Shown: in pieces, positions 23,662 through 34,202 of the stretch
Layout: each line of letters opens with the position of its first letter
How positions within the stretch are numbered: position 1 is the stretch's first letter
DNA from: Colocasia esculenta
Taxonomy: Eukaryota > Streptophyta > Magnoliopsida > Alismatales > Araceae
Direction: 5' to 3'
NCBI GenBank assembly: GCA_014218235.1
Contig: CM024755.1
Location: 81,289,960 to 81,353,959, forward strand
DNA: 64,000 nt
Notes under the pieces: generated by a model
Told to the model about the DNA's origin: nothing
What the model saw: the letters and a program-made list of their open reading frames with translations, nothing else
Database searches by the model: none
Position numbers and translations under genes: made by a program

Positions 23662-25634
23662 TGTAACGGACCGGGGTATTTATGCCCATTAAGGCTCCAT
23701 ATCCAGATTCGTCTCCCACGAACGCACTGAAGTGTCGCAAGGGATATCTCACACACGAGTCCAGTAAGAGTACAAAAAGACAAACCACAAGAATATAAGA
23801 CACAAGAAAGTACATGTGCTCATATCTGTTCACAAATTTGTACAACTGTCCCATTACATTAAAACATGTCCAATTAAAAAGAGTACAACTACCTGGGGCA
23901 TACCCCGAGGGAGCACAAGCTCACACAACCCTAACTACTAAACTACTGTTGGTGGTACAAGTCTGACGCAACGCCACTACAAGCCAAACACACGGCAAGC
24001 CCTGAAAAGAACTGTAGGGGAGTGAGCCTCAACAAGTCACTGGCTCAGTAGGGGCTACCCAAAACAACACTGTAACCACAGACACCTCGACCCCAATGGG
24101 TCTCATTGGCAACAACAATAGCCAAACCATTTCATGCTCACATCATTACAATAAATAACAATTTAACATGCTCATGATAATAAACATAAAGTCCTCAGAA
24201 GAAAAGTAGGACTACAGGACTAACATAATATCATTAGTCAGCCCAACAACCAAAGTGCCTAAACCACAGTCTCACTGGCACACTGCTACAACAACGGGTT
24301 GCCTAAACTATAAGCCACACAGGCAAGTCACTGCCCAGGCTACAAGCTTCACAGGCGAACCTCAAACACTTGAGTAATAGGACTGCTAATAAAGAGCTGG
24401 TCCTTTATACTCCCAACCACTTTACAACAGAACTACTCAAAGGTAATGGAACTGGCTAACACAAAGCCAATCCATAACACACTAAAGCTATAATTGGAAT
24501 CATACCCAAGATGAGTAAAACTCAAACTGTGGAAGGTCTCACACGGCCTCCATGGAGCATAGCTCAACTAAACCACAATATGCCTAGGCCATAAGCCTCA
24601 TCGGCAAATTACCCACAAAGGTAACATAATTAATAATCACAAACTAATCCACAATAAATTATAAACAAAGATCTACTTAGAATAGTTAGGATACAACAAG
24701 TGGCAGGTCAAACCACAAGACCTCCACAACACACAAGTACCCGGAAAGATTGGTACACAATGTACCACCACAAAACTACAAAGTAACCTTCGAAGGAAAA
24801 TAGGTACCTACTACTCTGAGGTACCACAACTCAAACACCCAAACAAGGGTACAAGTAGGTGATAAACACCACACTGATCCATAATTATATTATACTTTTA
24901 ATTAAGCACAATATTACAGGTGAAACCTTAATCGACGAGTCACACAAACCACAACTGAGACACAACTGTGCCAACACCAGGGCACACCTCGAACTGGTCA
25001 AACCTCGACCACGAGTCACAAACTCACAAACCACAATCACTAGCAAAGCACGAGTCAGAAAGAACGACGCCACCACACGGGAATGGACTACTGGCTGATC
25101 AGGCCAATATCCAACCCGGACAACACAACACAAGAACAACCTCTCAGTCTCGCAGTCACGGACGAAAGGTCCAACTGCCGCTCCACTAGGAAGAAGTCAA
25201 ACAACTGTGGAGACCAACCAACACCACACCTGCAGACACACAACTGCAGGCCCATGCCTGGCACCTCTAGAGTCTCTGGCCGGAGCACTCTAAAGTGAGG
25301 CACTGGAAAACAGGACTAACTGGGGACCAGTGTCGACTACTGGTGTCCGTACCCCCAACTACGAGCGCGCTACAAGCGACTACACACCCAAAACACAAGC
25401 CGCTGCCCTACTGCCGTCTTTCCCTCAGCCGGACGTACAACTCAAGCACAAGAGTGAGGGTGTCCAGGAAGACGACACAGACCTCAACGGTACAACACAA
25501 GTACCGGGACAAAACCCCGAGCACAACAAACACACGTGCCTGGCTCACAAAGAACCTGGGGTACCCGACTAGAGAGGCATTCCGGAATAGGCGCCGGACC
25601 ACCACACTCGGCTAGCACAAACCATGATACTTAC
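23662..25634 (-). repeat. 5' LTR of the non-coding element (upper boundary uncertain)
   Basis: The LTR 3' end is fixed by TTACA at 23662 next to the primer site. The 5' end is taken at TGTAAGTATC on the minus strand (25634), just before gag sequence of another element begins. It contains the hairpin TGAGCC...GGCTCA (24023-24047) also seen in the other LTR families. Plus-strand sequence is CA-rich from 23900 to 25300. Open frames here are compositional. Confidence 0.6.
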
Positions 25635-25678
25635 ACATATAACCTTTTCTTATATGTTGGAAGCTGGCGGGGAAGTGC

Positions 25679-25745
25679 TTGAAGTGCAGGAGCAGCGAGC
25701 ATAGGATCAAGGATTGTCCTAGGCTTCAACAGGGAGTCCAGCGTA

Positions 25746-25776
<31 letters not shown>

Positions 25777-26539
25777 GCCAGCGACGGGACGACCAGGGAG
25801 ACCTCGAGCCCCAGCTCGAGTGTTTGCGTTAGCTCGTGAGGACGCCGAGCAGGCGGATCACGTCACCGAAGGTACGGTTCTATTCTTAGGTGTTCATGCT
25901 CGGGTTTTGTTCGATACGGGTGCTACCCACTTGTTCATTTCCGAGCATTTTGCTAGGCAGTTAGCCTTAGAGTCAGGGATAGAGTCTGAGGATTTAGAAG
26001 TCCCTTTGTCTGTACACACACCTGCAGGTACGGTATCGACTAGGAAGTGTATTCCATCTTTACCAGTGTGCATTGAGGATAGAGTCCTAGAAGGGTGTTT
26101 CTTCTTGCTAAAGATGAAGGACTACGATGCCATTCTTGGTCTGGATTGGCTAGAGGAGCACTATGCGTTAGTATATTGTCGTGGGAAGAAGATCGTTTTT
26201 CGCATTCCTGGTGAAGATGAATTTTCTCATCCTTTGCCGAGAAACTTGGCAGGGAAGTTTGTCATCTCTACCATGAGGGCGATGAGAATGGTGAACAAGG
26301 GTTGTGATGCTTTTCTTGCCAGTGTGGTATTAGTACCCAAGGCTGATGAGTCACTTACTCTTGCGGAGATTGATGTAGTGCGGGAGTTTCCAGATGTTTT
26401 TCCTGATGATTTATCTAGATTGCCACCGGCTAGAGAGATAGAGTTCACTTTAGAGTTACTTCCAGGTACCTCTCCTATCTCGAAGGCACCTTATCGGATG
26501 GCACCTGCAGAATTAGCAGAGCTAAGAAAGCAGTTGTAG
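25679..26539 (+). pseudogene. gag-pol: gypsy Gag C-terminus and aspartic protease
   Basis: Begins within a zinc knuckle (CLKCRSSEHRIKDCP); homologous sequence starts slightly upstream at about 25645 (CWKLAGK). A CAG microsatellite (25749-25776) encodes nine Ala. The protease active site LFDTGATHLF is at about 25907-25936. The frame runs on into the linker before RT and ends at TAG 26537-26539, which replaces a sense codon since RT continues in the same frame. Polyprotein processing is the role of this protease. Confidence 0.88.
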
Positions 26540-27317
26540 GATTTGTTAGATAAGGGATTTATTTGCCCTAACATTTCCCCTTGGGGCGCACCTGTCTTAT
26601 TCGTGAAGAAGAAGGATGGGTCACTTAGGTTATGCATCGATTATAGGAAGCTAAACCAAGTGACGGTGAAGAACAGGTATCCCTTACCTCGGATTGATGA
26701 TTTGTTTGACCAGCTGCAAGATGCATCAGTCTTTTCTAAGATTGATTTGCGATCTGGTTATCATCAGTTGAGATTAGGAGTGAGGATGTGTCCAAGATGG
26801 CTTTTAGAACCCGTTATGGACATTATGAGTTTTTGGTCCTTCCTTTTGGTCTGACCAACGCCCCTGTAGCGTTCATGGATCTCATGAACAGGGTGTTTAG
26901 ACTGTATCTAGATAGTTTTGTGGTAGTTTTCATTGATGATGTGCTGGTCTACTCTCCGGATGAGGCCACACACCATCAACATTTGAGGATAGTGTTAGAG
27001 GTTCTCCGTGAGCACAAGCTGTATGCCAAATTCAGCAAGTGCGATTTTTAGTTGCGCGAGGTTCATTTCCTTGGGCATGTTATCTCCGGTGCTGGTGTAG
27101 CAGTGGATTCAGCAAAGGTCCAGGTTGTTATGGATTGGGAGATTCCTAAGACTCCTTCGGAGATTCGAAGTTTTATTGGTTTGGCGGGTTATTATCGGCG
27201 ATTCATTGAGAGATTTTCATCCATCACCGCACCATTGACTCAGCTAACCAGGAAGGGAGTAAAATTTGTCTGGTCTGAGGAGTGTGAGAATTGTTTTCAA
27301 TTATTGAAGACTAAACT
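26540..27317 (+). pseudogene. pol: gypsy reverse transcriptase and start of RNase H, broken
   Basis: RT motifs in order: GFICPNISPWGAPVLFVKKK, DYRKLNQVTVKNRYPLPRID, SKIDLRSGYHQ, then a one-base loss near 26772. After the shift come LPFGLTNAPVAF and the catalytic FIDD (26929-26940). A TAG at 27049-27051 interrupts KCDF/LREVHFLGH. The frame then continues through the RT connection region to AACT at 27317, where a solo LTR splits it; the next residues resume at 31411. RNA-templated DNA synthesis is the original role; this copy cannot make it. Confidence 0.9.
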
Positions 27318-28024
27318 TGTAAGGCCCCGAATTTTCTTTTTCCCACTTCTATTTTATGTATATGATGTTTACTTATTTTTGCATAAATGGCATGCATGAA
27401 GATGATGCATATTATAGATATAAATCTTGCATGTGTATATGCGAGGATGTATGTTAATATATGTGAATATAAGTAATTGGCCAATTTTGTGTATAAGGTA
27501 TCTATTCAAATATTATGCAAGTACCATCTAAATACTGAAGTGTACCTTATATTACCCTTTTCATGGATATTGTATACCTAATTTTACATATGTAACACCT
27601 TGGTATACTTAGGTACGCATGGGTATATTTAGTTGTAAATGTTGTTCAGTGCATGGTGTGGTTAATGTGTACATTGTACTTCGTACATTGCATGTACGTA
27701 TGGAGTGCAAGCAAGAACTACTTTATTGAATAGATTATTCCTAGCTAACTTAATTCATATTGCCTCCTAATGATTGTGAAGCCTCCCAATTCTTGTCATT
27801 TTATTTTGCTGCGTGATTGAGTCACGCTTATGTAAAACCTCATGTACGCATAGGTAGATATCTACGTACATCTTATCTTAGTGTACTTATATATGCATGT
27901 GTATGCCCAGGTATAAATGTTATGGATTGCACGGTGTAGTAATATACATATTATACCTTATACATTGTATGTGTATACGTAGTGTAAACACAGTTCTTGG
28001 TGTGTTGAATCATGTTGAGTGTAC

Positions 28025-28025
<1 letters not shown>

Positions 28026-28073
<48 letters not shown>

Positions 28074-28074
28074 C
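28026..28074. repeat. TA microsatellite in the solo LTR
   Basis: Nearly uninterrupted TA dinucleotides with one TG step near 28057. Confidence 0.95.
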
Positions 28075-28903
28075 ATTGTATGCGTATGAAGATATTCATG
28101 TACGTGTTATTATCTTGATGTACCTATGTATGTATGTGTAGGATTAGTAGTAAATATTGGATGGTTACATGGTGTAGTGGTGTATACACTATACTACATA
28201 GGTTTCATGTGTATATATGTGTGGATTAAGCTTGGTTCTGCATGATTTTAAGTTCTGGCAGAAGAGTGTCTTGGCGTCAACATGGATGGACGCCCATGAT
28301 ATGTCAGTGTCCATATCGACTGACGCCAACCCTAATGTAGCCGTCCATGGATGTGGACGCCAATATCCCTAATTTTCTGTGCGCAACAGAGCGCAGAGAA
28401 CACCCATTGGGCCAGGCTTTTGATTGGGGAGATGTCTTCCCATCGGCCCTTTCATGTCCCTTCAGCCCTGCACGAGCCCCTCTTGTCCCCTAGTTTATGA
28501 AACACACCCCTTTGGCAACCTAGAGAGCTCTCTTGGCTCTTTACTAGAAAGGAAACCCTAACAGAGAAAGAGAGGAAGGACTGACCTTGGAGGGCTTGGA
28601 TCCGGCGACTGGAGGCGTTTCCTGGTGATCTTCTACGACAAGGAGAAAGACCATACGTAGGAGAAGGCTTCCCCGGCGCTGACTGCGGCCTACAACCCCC
28701 TAGAACCCGGAGCCAAGGAGTTTTGGAGGCTTCTTGGCACTGCCCAAGGAGAGCTTCTCCGGCCATTAGATCCGTTTGGAGATTTATTCAGAGGCAAGTA
28801 ACCCATAGATCTCAATCCCATACATGTGTCCTAGGTCCCAGCAATTTTTGTGGATTTTAATCGTGTCCTGGACCCTCCTTTTCACCTTATATTTGGAGTT
28901 CGG

Positions 28904-28954
28904 TCTGTGCTGTTGCACAGACAGGAACTTGGCGTCAATGCCATTGACGCCAAG
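28904..28954 (+). promoter_or_regulatory. Paired hairpins in LTR leader (solo LTR)
   Basis: TCTGTG/CACAGA (28904-28909 and 28916-28921) is followed by the 13-base arms CTTGGCGTCAATG and CATTGACGCCAAG (28928-28940 and 28942-28954) with a one-base loop. The LTR at 33371 has the same two hairpins with a different second stem. They are probably RNA structures of the element leader; function unknown. Confidence 0.6.
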
Positions 28955-31405
28955 ATCTCCCATCGGCGTCTAGCGATCGTGCCGTCAAAACCCTTGAACG
29001 GCCAGAGGCTGCCGCCAAGTTCTTCAGGATAGAACAGTGAGTTGTTCTTCCTGGTAGATGAGTATTTTCGATATGTTTTCGCAACGAGGATATAGTGTAA
29101 AAATTTATATGCTATGTAAAATAGATAATGTGATGTGTGTGGAAATTTCTGTATTTTTCTGTGGATGGCATGAATTTTTAGATTATTGAAATACATGTTG
29201 TAAAAAGATGGATATGCATGTTCGTCTATTGTCTACCTAATTCCTACGGAATTAAATGCCATAAATTTTTCTATACCATGTGCATATGTATCAGTCTATG
29301 CCCTGAAATTTTGAGAATTTTTCCATGACTGTGGGATTTACTGGAATTTCTGTTTTGAAAATGAAAGACATGCATAGAAATTGTAAAAATTACGTTAAAT
29401 TGTGTGTTGTGCAATAAATCAAGGGAAAATTTCTGTGATGAATCAGGGTTGTGAATGGTTAAATCTGATGTTCGTGTTATGTTCCATGTTAAAGTGAATT
29501 ATGAATGGCATGAAACTGAATATTTTAATTTCTGTAATTGTGATAGGATTCAGAAAAATCTGAAAAATTGTATGTGCGATTATAAACCTTAAAATTGTCT
29601 GCGGTTAAAATCTCATGTTATTTTGATGACAGCAAGTATTGTTATGGATTTTAATGTGAAAAATGACTATGTGAGCATGTTAATTGTGACTTGATGTGAT
29701 TCAGTAAATTTCAGTTTAATTATATATGTACTATGATTATTTGGTAGTTGCAACAGTAAGGTTAAAATCAGTAAAGGAGGACTTATGTGTGTATGGATTA
29801 TGTATGAGTGTGTGCATGAAATGTGAGAGAACAAGTGGTATAGGTGTGTGAAATGGTTAGTGTGACAAGATAAACAAGTATGCCCATAAGACACTGCCAC
29901 CCTAGATGCTTGGAGCTGTACTGTAGTAATGCCCCTACGGGAAAGCTCAATGCGTTATGTGATACCCTAGGAAAGGGGTCTTGATAAAGTGTACACCCTG
30001 GCAAAGGGTCTTGTAAAATCCTGGAGGTGGACAAGTTCCACTGGTAATGGTGGGAAGGGCTTTCCCCGGTTTCTGCAGAGACTAAGACTTATCACTGTGC
30101 CGGTGATTAAGTAAGTGAATGCGAATGTGTGTGTTATGTGACGTCTAATGGTGGTTTGGGCTGTGTCTTGGCATTAAGTGAAAATAAGTATAAGTGTGAC
30201 GTGAAAAGTGATATGTGTTCATAGCACAAGGAATGTGCAAAATATGTGTAAATGTGGCACATGTGATGTGCAAAAGTGAAATGATAAGAAGTGTGTGAAT
30301 GTGAAAGAGGAAACAATGGGAAATGTGTGTAAGTGTTGTGTGATAAAACCAAAAGTGAGTGTATGTGAAAGCCAAGGTTTATCATATGGTTGTGTGTAAT
30401 GAGAAAATAGTATAAGTGTAAATGACAATGTTGTTAATTAATAAATTGTTTATGGATGTGTACAATGTGTGTGTATGTGTTTATGTATAAATTGTCAATT
30501 GCCAAAAGTGATGTTACCATTAGTACCAAAATGTAAGTATATGCTTTCATATTCATGGAATTTGAATGATTGGGTGCACATGTGTTTAGTATCATGTTGT
30601 ATAGTTAAAAGTGACCCTTATGCAAAGGTATTATGGATGTGATAAAATTTGTATAAAATCAGCAAGCTAAATGTGAAGAAAATTGTTATGATTGCATGGG
30701 AAGTGAGTTAGAAATCATGCTAGGAGTGCTACCTATCTTGTATATGTTTCCATGATTTAGCTGTGCAACTTTACAATGACTTGGATGAAGTATGAAAACG
30801 TGTGAATGTGTATTTTACTCATGTTAATGACACCATGATGTTAGTGATCTTGTTTAGATTTTAGTTACATTTGCTTAGATAATTGTTTAATGGAATTTGT
30901 TTAGGTTATAGCATGCTCATGTATGATTTAACTGCTGAAATTTTATTGTGTTAATTGGTAAAAAGCATGTATGTATTGAATCTTAAGTTACTTGCTGAGT
31001 CTATTGTGTAGACTCACTTTTGCTAAACGTTTCAGGAAATCAGCAGCGGAGAAGCTAGCAAGATTGAGGTGAGTTGGACTAAGTGATTGAAGACTTGTAA
31101 TTTGTATTTCATAAGTATGTAATGCTATAATTGAAGTTTGAATTTTTGTTCACATGTACTTGGAGTCGGCTATGTATTTGGAACATTTTGCTCTCATGTT
31201 ATCTCTTATTGAACTATACAGACTGTGGTATGTGGATTTAAAAGTTGATGGAATAAGATTTATTTAAATTCCGTTGCATTTATTCGACTCTATTTGTGTA
31301 TATCTCAGCTCATTTGTTACTTGTTGGGGTATTCTCCCCTGCAGCGGCTTGCTCTCATCCGACGTGGGTTGGTATAACCGTACCGGGTGGAAGTGGGTCA
31401 TTGCA

Positions 31406-33325
31406 AAACTCACATCGGCTCCTGTGTTAGTTTTGCCGAGTGGTGTAGAGGGTTTTGCTATCTACACAGATGCATCTCAGATTGGCCTTGGCTGTGTATT
31501 GATGCAACAAGGAAGGGTAGTAGCGTATGCTTCTCGTCAATTGAAGGAGCATGAGCAAAACTATCCGACTCATGATCTTGAGCTTGCGGCAGTGGTTCAT
31601 GCATTGAAGATTTGGAGGCACTATCTTTATGGTGTCAGATTTGAGGTGTTCACTGACCACAAGAGCCTAAAGTATCTTTTCTCCCAAAAAGAATTAAACC
31701 TTAGGCAGAGAAGATGGATTGAGTTCCTGAAGGACTATGACTTTGACCTCCAGTATCATCCTGGAAAGGCGAATGTCGTAGCAGATGCCCTTAGTAGGAA
31801 GAGGTCGTCTCTCCAGCAGGATTGGAAGATGTTGGAGGATGCAGCATGTGCGATGACTGAGTTAGAGCCATCATTGTGCCAGGCTTTTGTAGCTCATTTG
31901 TCCATTAGGTCTTCGGTGTTGGATGAGGTGATCGAGCAACAGAAAGCCGACCCTAGACTCCAAGAGTTAGTGGGCAAGGCCGTCATTTCTTGTGATGAGG
32001 ATGGTGTGATTAGATTCCATCACTGTGTTTGTGTTCCTGACATCGTGGATGTCCGTGAGCATGTATTAACCAAAGCTCATAGGTCTAGATTCTCTATTCA
32101 TCCGGGTAACACTAAGATGTACCAGGATTTGAAGAGATCTTTTTGGTGGTCTGGCATGAAGAGAGATGTAGCAGAATTTGTGTCTAGATGTCTAGTTTGC
32201 CAACAAGTGAAGGCCGAGCAGCAGTGACCATCTGGTCTTATGCAGAAGATGGAGATCCCAGTATGGAAGTGGGAAGCTGTCACTATGGATTTTGTTACGG
32301 GTTTACCTTGATCTAGACGAGGTAATGACTCGATTTGGGTAGTGGTAGATAGATTTTCGAAGACTGCGCATTTCTTGCCTATGAAGAAGAAGCAGTCAGT
32401 AGAGAGTTTAGCTAGATTGTATGTTAGTAGTATTATTAGATTGCATGGAGTACCGAAGTCGATCATTCTGGATCGAGACCCGAGATTTACTTCGAGATTA
32501 TGGAAGGGTCTTCAAGATGCGTTAGGTTCGGAGTTGAAGCTCAGTTCGGCGTTTCATCCCCAGACAGATGGACAGTCCAAGAGGACTATCCAGACGCTCG
32601 AGGATATGTTAAGGGCGTGTGTTCTGGATTGGAAGGACGATTGGGAGCGCCATTTACCTTTAGTGGAGTTCGCATATAACAACAGTTTTCATGCGAGTAT
32701 TGGTATGGCTCCATTTGAGGCTTTGTATGGTAGGCCCTGTAGATCTCCTTTATGTTGGGAGGAGACAGGCTATAGGCAGTTGATAGGTCCGGAGTTAGTT
32801 CAGGAGACTTCGGATAAGGTTCAGTTGATTAGGAAGAGGCTTGTTGTGGCACAGGATAGGAAGAAGAGTTATGCCGACAACATGAGGAAGGATTTAGAGT
32901 TTGCAGTAGGTGAGCATGTCTTTTTAAAGATTTCGCCTACTCGTGGTGTAGTTAGATTTGGAAGGCATGGTAAGTTAAGTCCTAGATTTATTGGCCCGTA
33001 TGAGATTCTCAGACGATTGGGCAGCGTGGCATACGAGCTAGCTTTACCCCCAGCGTTAGCTAGTGTTCATCCTGTTTTTCACGTTTCTATGCTCAGGAGG
33101 TATGTCAGAGATCCATCTCATCTTATTAGTCACGAGCCAGTGGAGATCCAGCCAGATCTTTCTTATGTGGAGCAACCAGTAGCTATTCTTGACCCGAAGG
33201 TTCAGCATCTCCGGAACAAGAGCATTGCGTCGGTGAAAGTCTTATGGCGCAACTTCTCGCGAGAGGAGGCTACTTGGGAGCTTGAGGATGCAATGAAGAA
33301 GAAGTATCCTCAACTGTTTGAATAG
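31406..33325 (+). pseudogene. pol: gypsy RNase H, integrase and chromodomain-like tail, broken
   Basis: Resumes after the solo LTR. RNase H carries the acidic residues in YTDAS, DLELAAVV, FTDHKSL and ADALSR. The integrase zinc domain is H...H (HRSRFSIH) and C..C (CLVC). TGA codons at 32225-32227 and 32309-32311 interrupt the frame on either side of the IPVWKWE motif. The integrase core has the two Asp (VVVDRFSKTAHF, LDRDPRFTS), but the catalytic Glu is replaced by Lys (QTDGQSKRT, codon AAG at 32579-32581). The tail VLWRNFSREEATWELEDAMK is chromodomain-like, as in Tekay/Del elements. It ends at TAG after 33322. Confidence 0.92.
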
Positions 33326-33356
33326 AGTTGGTCTAACTTCGAGGACGAAGTTTCTT

Positions 33357-33370
33357 TAAGGGGGAGAGGG
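33357..33370 (+). other. Polypurine tract
   Basis: TAAGGGGGAGAGGG directly before the LTR start TGTAAGGCCC at 33371, and 13 bases after GAGGACGAAG. Confidence 0.88.
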
Positions 33371-33762
33371 TGTAAGGCCCGTGATTTTTTTTGGGTAATT
33401 ACTTGTATGAATAATTTTATTGTGCGTAGTACTTATTTATATGTATTGCATGAATTAGTGTTATGATAATGTATACATTGTATTTATGTATATATCTATA
33501 TGTGTGTGGTGTATATAGTTCTGCATGTTTTAAGTCTGTTCCATCAACCAGTTGGCGTCAACATTAGTTGATGTTGACTGTGAATCGGCGGCAATATCGA
33601 TGGATGCCTATTTTGAATCGACGACCAGAGATGTTGACGTCAATATCCCAGATCAGTTACATTTTTTAGATCCGAAAACATCTCCGGAAACACAGCCTCT
33701 TGTTTTAGAAACCGACCCCAACGGCTCTATGCCTTACCCAACACATCTCCGACCCTTGCCCT

Positions 33763-33770
33763 TATAAAAA
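33763..33770 (+). promoter_or_regulatory. TATA box of LTR
   Basis: TATAAAAA in a C-rich setting, about 390 bp into the LTR. RNA would start roughly 25-35 bases downstream, placing the 34152-34202 hairpins in the 5' leader. Confidence 0.6.
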
Positions 33771-34151
33771 CACCCTCGTGGGCCGATCTGACTCCTTTTG
33801 ACTCTTTGTCAAAAACCCTAATATTTTATGTGCGAAACCCCGACTTGGACCTCTGAGATCCGGCGACTGGCGACTTCATCCGCGTTCTACAATGACTGAG
33901 AGGAGTCAATACATCCGGAACGACTTCTCCACTGGTGTGCTGAGGAGATCAACACAGAAACTGGGTAAAGGTGGATTTGAGGACTCTTGGTTTCGGCTGA
34001 GGAGGGCTTCTTCGACTCAAAACATCGTTGAGAAATTTTATAGGCAAGTACCCCATCCACATAATCCCTACATGTGTCTAGTAGGTCCCAGGAATTTTTA
34101 CAGATTTCTCTTGTCCTGGAACCCCATTCACATAATCTTTTGGGTGTTCGG

Positions 34152-34202
34152 TCTGTGTTTTTCACAGACAGGAACTTAACGGCGGGATCCCTTGCCGTTA
34201 AG
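34152..34202 (+). promoter_or_regulatory. Paired hairpins in LTR leader
   Basis: TCTGTG/CACAGA (34152-34157 and 34163-34168) is followed by CTTAACGGC/GCCGTTAAG (34175-34183 and 34194-34202) around a loop containing the self-complementary GGGATCCC. It is in the same context as the solo LTR (CACAGACAGGAACTT between them), but the second stem differs in sequence while still pairing. Confidence 0.6.

Larger units (their letters stand above)
21347..25634 (-). mobile_element. Non-coding gypsy element with iMet primer site (LARD-like)
   Basis: Minus-strand layout: LTR (about 25634 to 23662), primer-binding site (23659-23648), a 2-kb leader without coding frames, GAGGACGAC (a common mark near the end of gypsy pol), then the start of a 3' LTR at 21643 that is cut at 21347. 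The two LTR parts do not align clearly by eye, so the upper boundary near 25634 (TGTAAGTATC on the minus strand) is a guess. The element interrupts or abuts the pol remnant at 21346. Confidence 0.6.
27318..31405 (+). repeat. Solo LTR (4.09 kb) inserted in pol, TSD AAACT
   Basis: Begins TGTAAGGCCCCG and ends GTCATTGCA, flanked by the perfect 5-bp duplication AAACT (27313-27317 and 31406-31410). Removing it and one AAACT restores the pol sequence from KTKL to TSAPV. It has no internal region, so it arose by LTR-LTR recombination. It shares landmarks with the LTR at 33371-36080 (TCTGTG hairpin, GATCCGGCGACTGG, the late hairpin at 30996-31016) but is clearly a different family. Open frames within it are short and unsupported. 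Confidence 0.92.
25640..33370 (+). mobile_element. Tekay-type chromovirus internal region, decayed and interrupted
   Basis: Gag zinc knuckle, protease, RT, RNase H, integrase and chromodomain-like tail occur in gypsy order on the plus strand. The 5' LTR and most of gag are missing: the element starts inside a zinc knuckle near 25645. A solo LTR of another Tekay family is inserted at 27318-31405. The element ends with GAGGACGAAG and a polypurine tract before the LTR at 33371. Confidence 0.88.

Noticed and set aside
30134..30428. Overlapping His/Ser/Tyr-rich minus-strand frames
   Set aside because: They fall in a GTG/ATG-rich part of the solo LTR and resemble no protein family.
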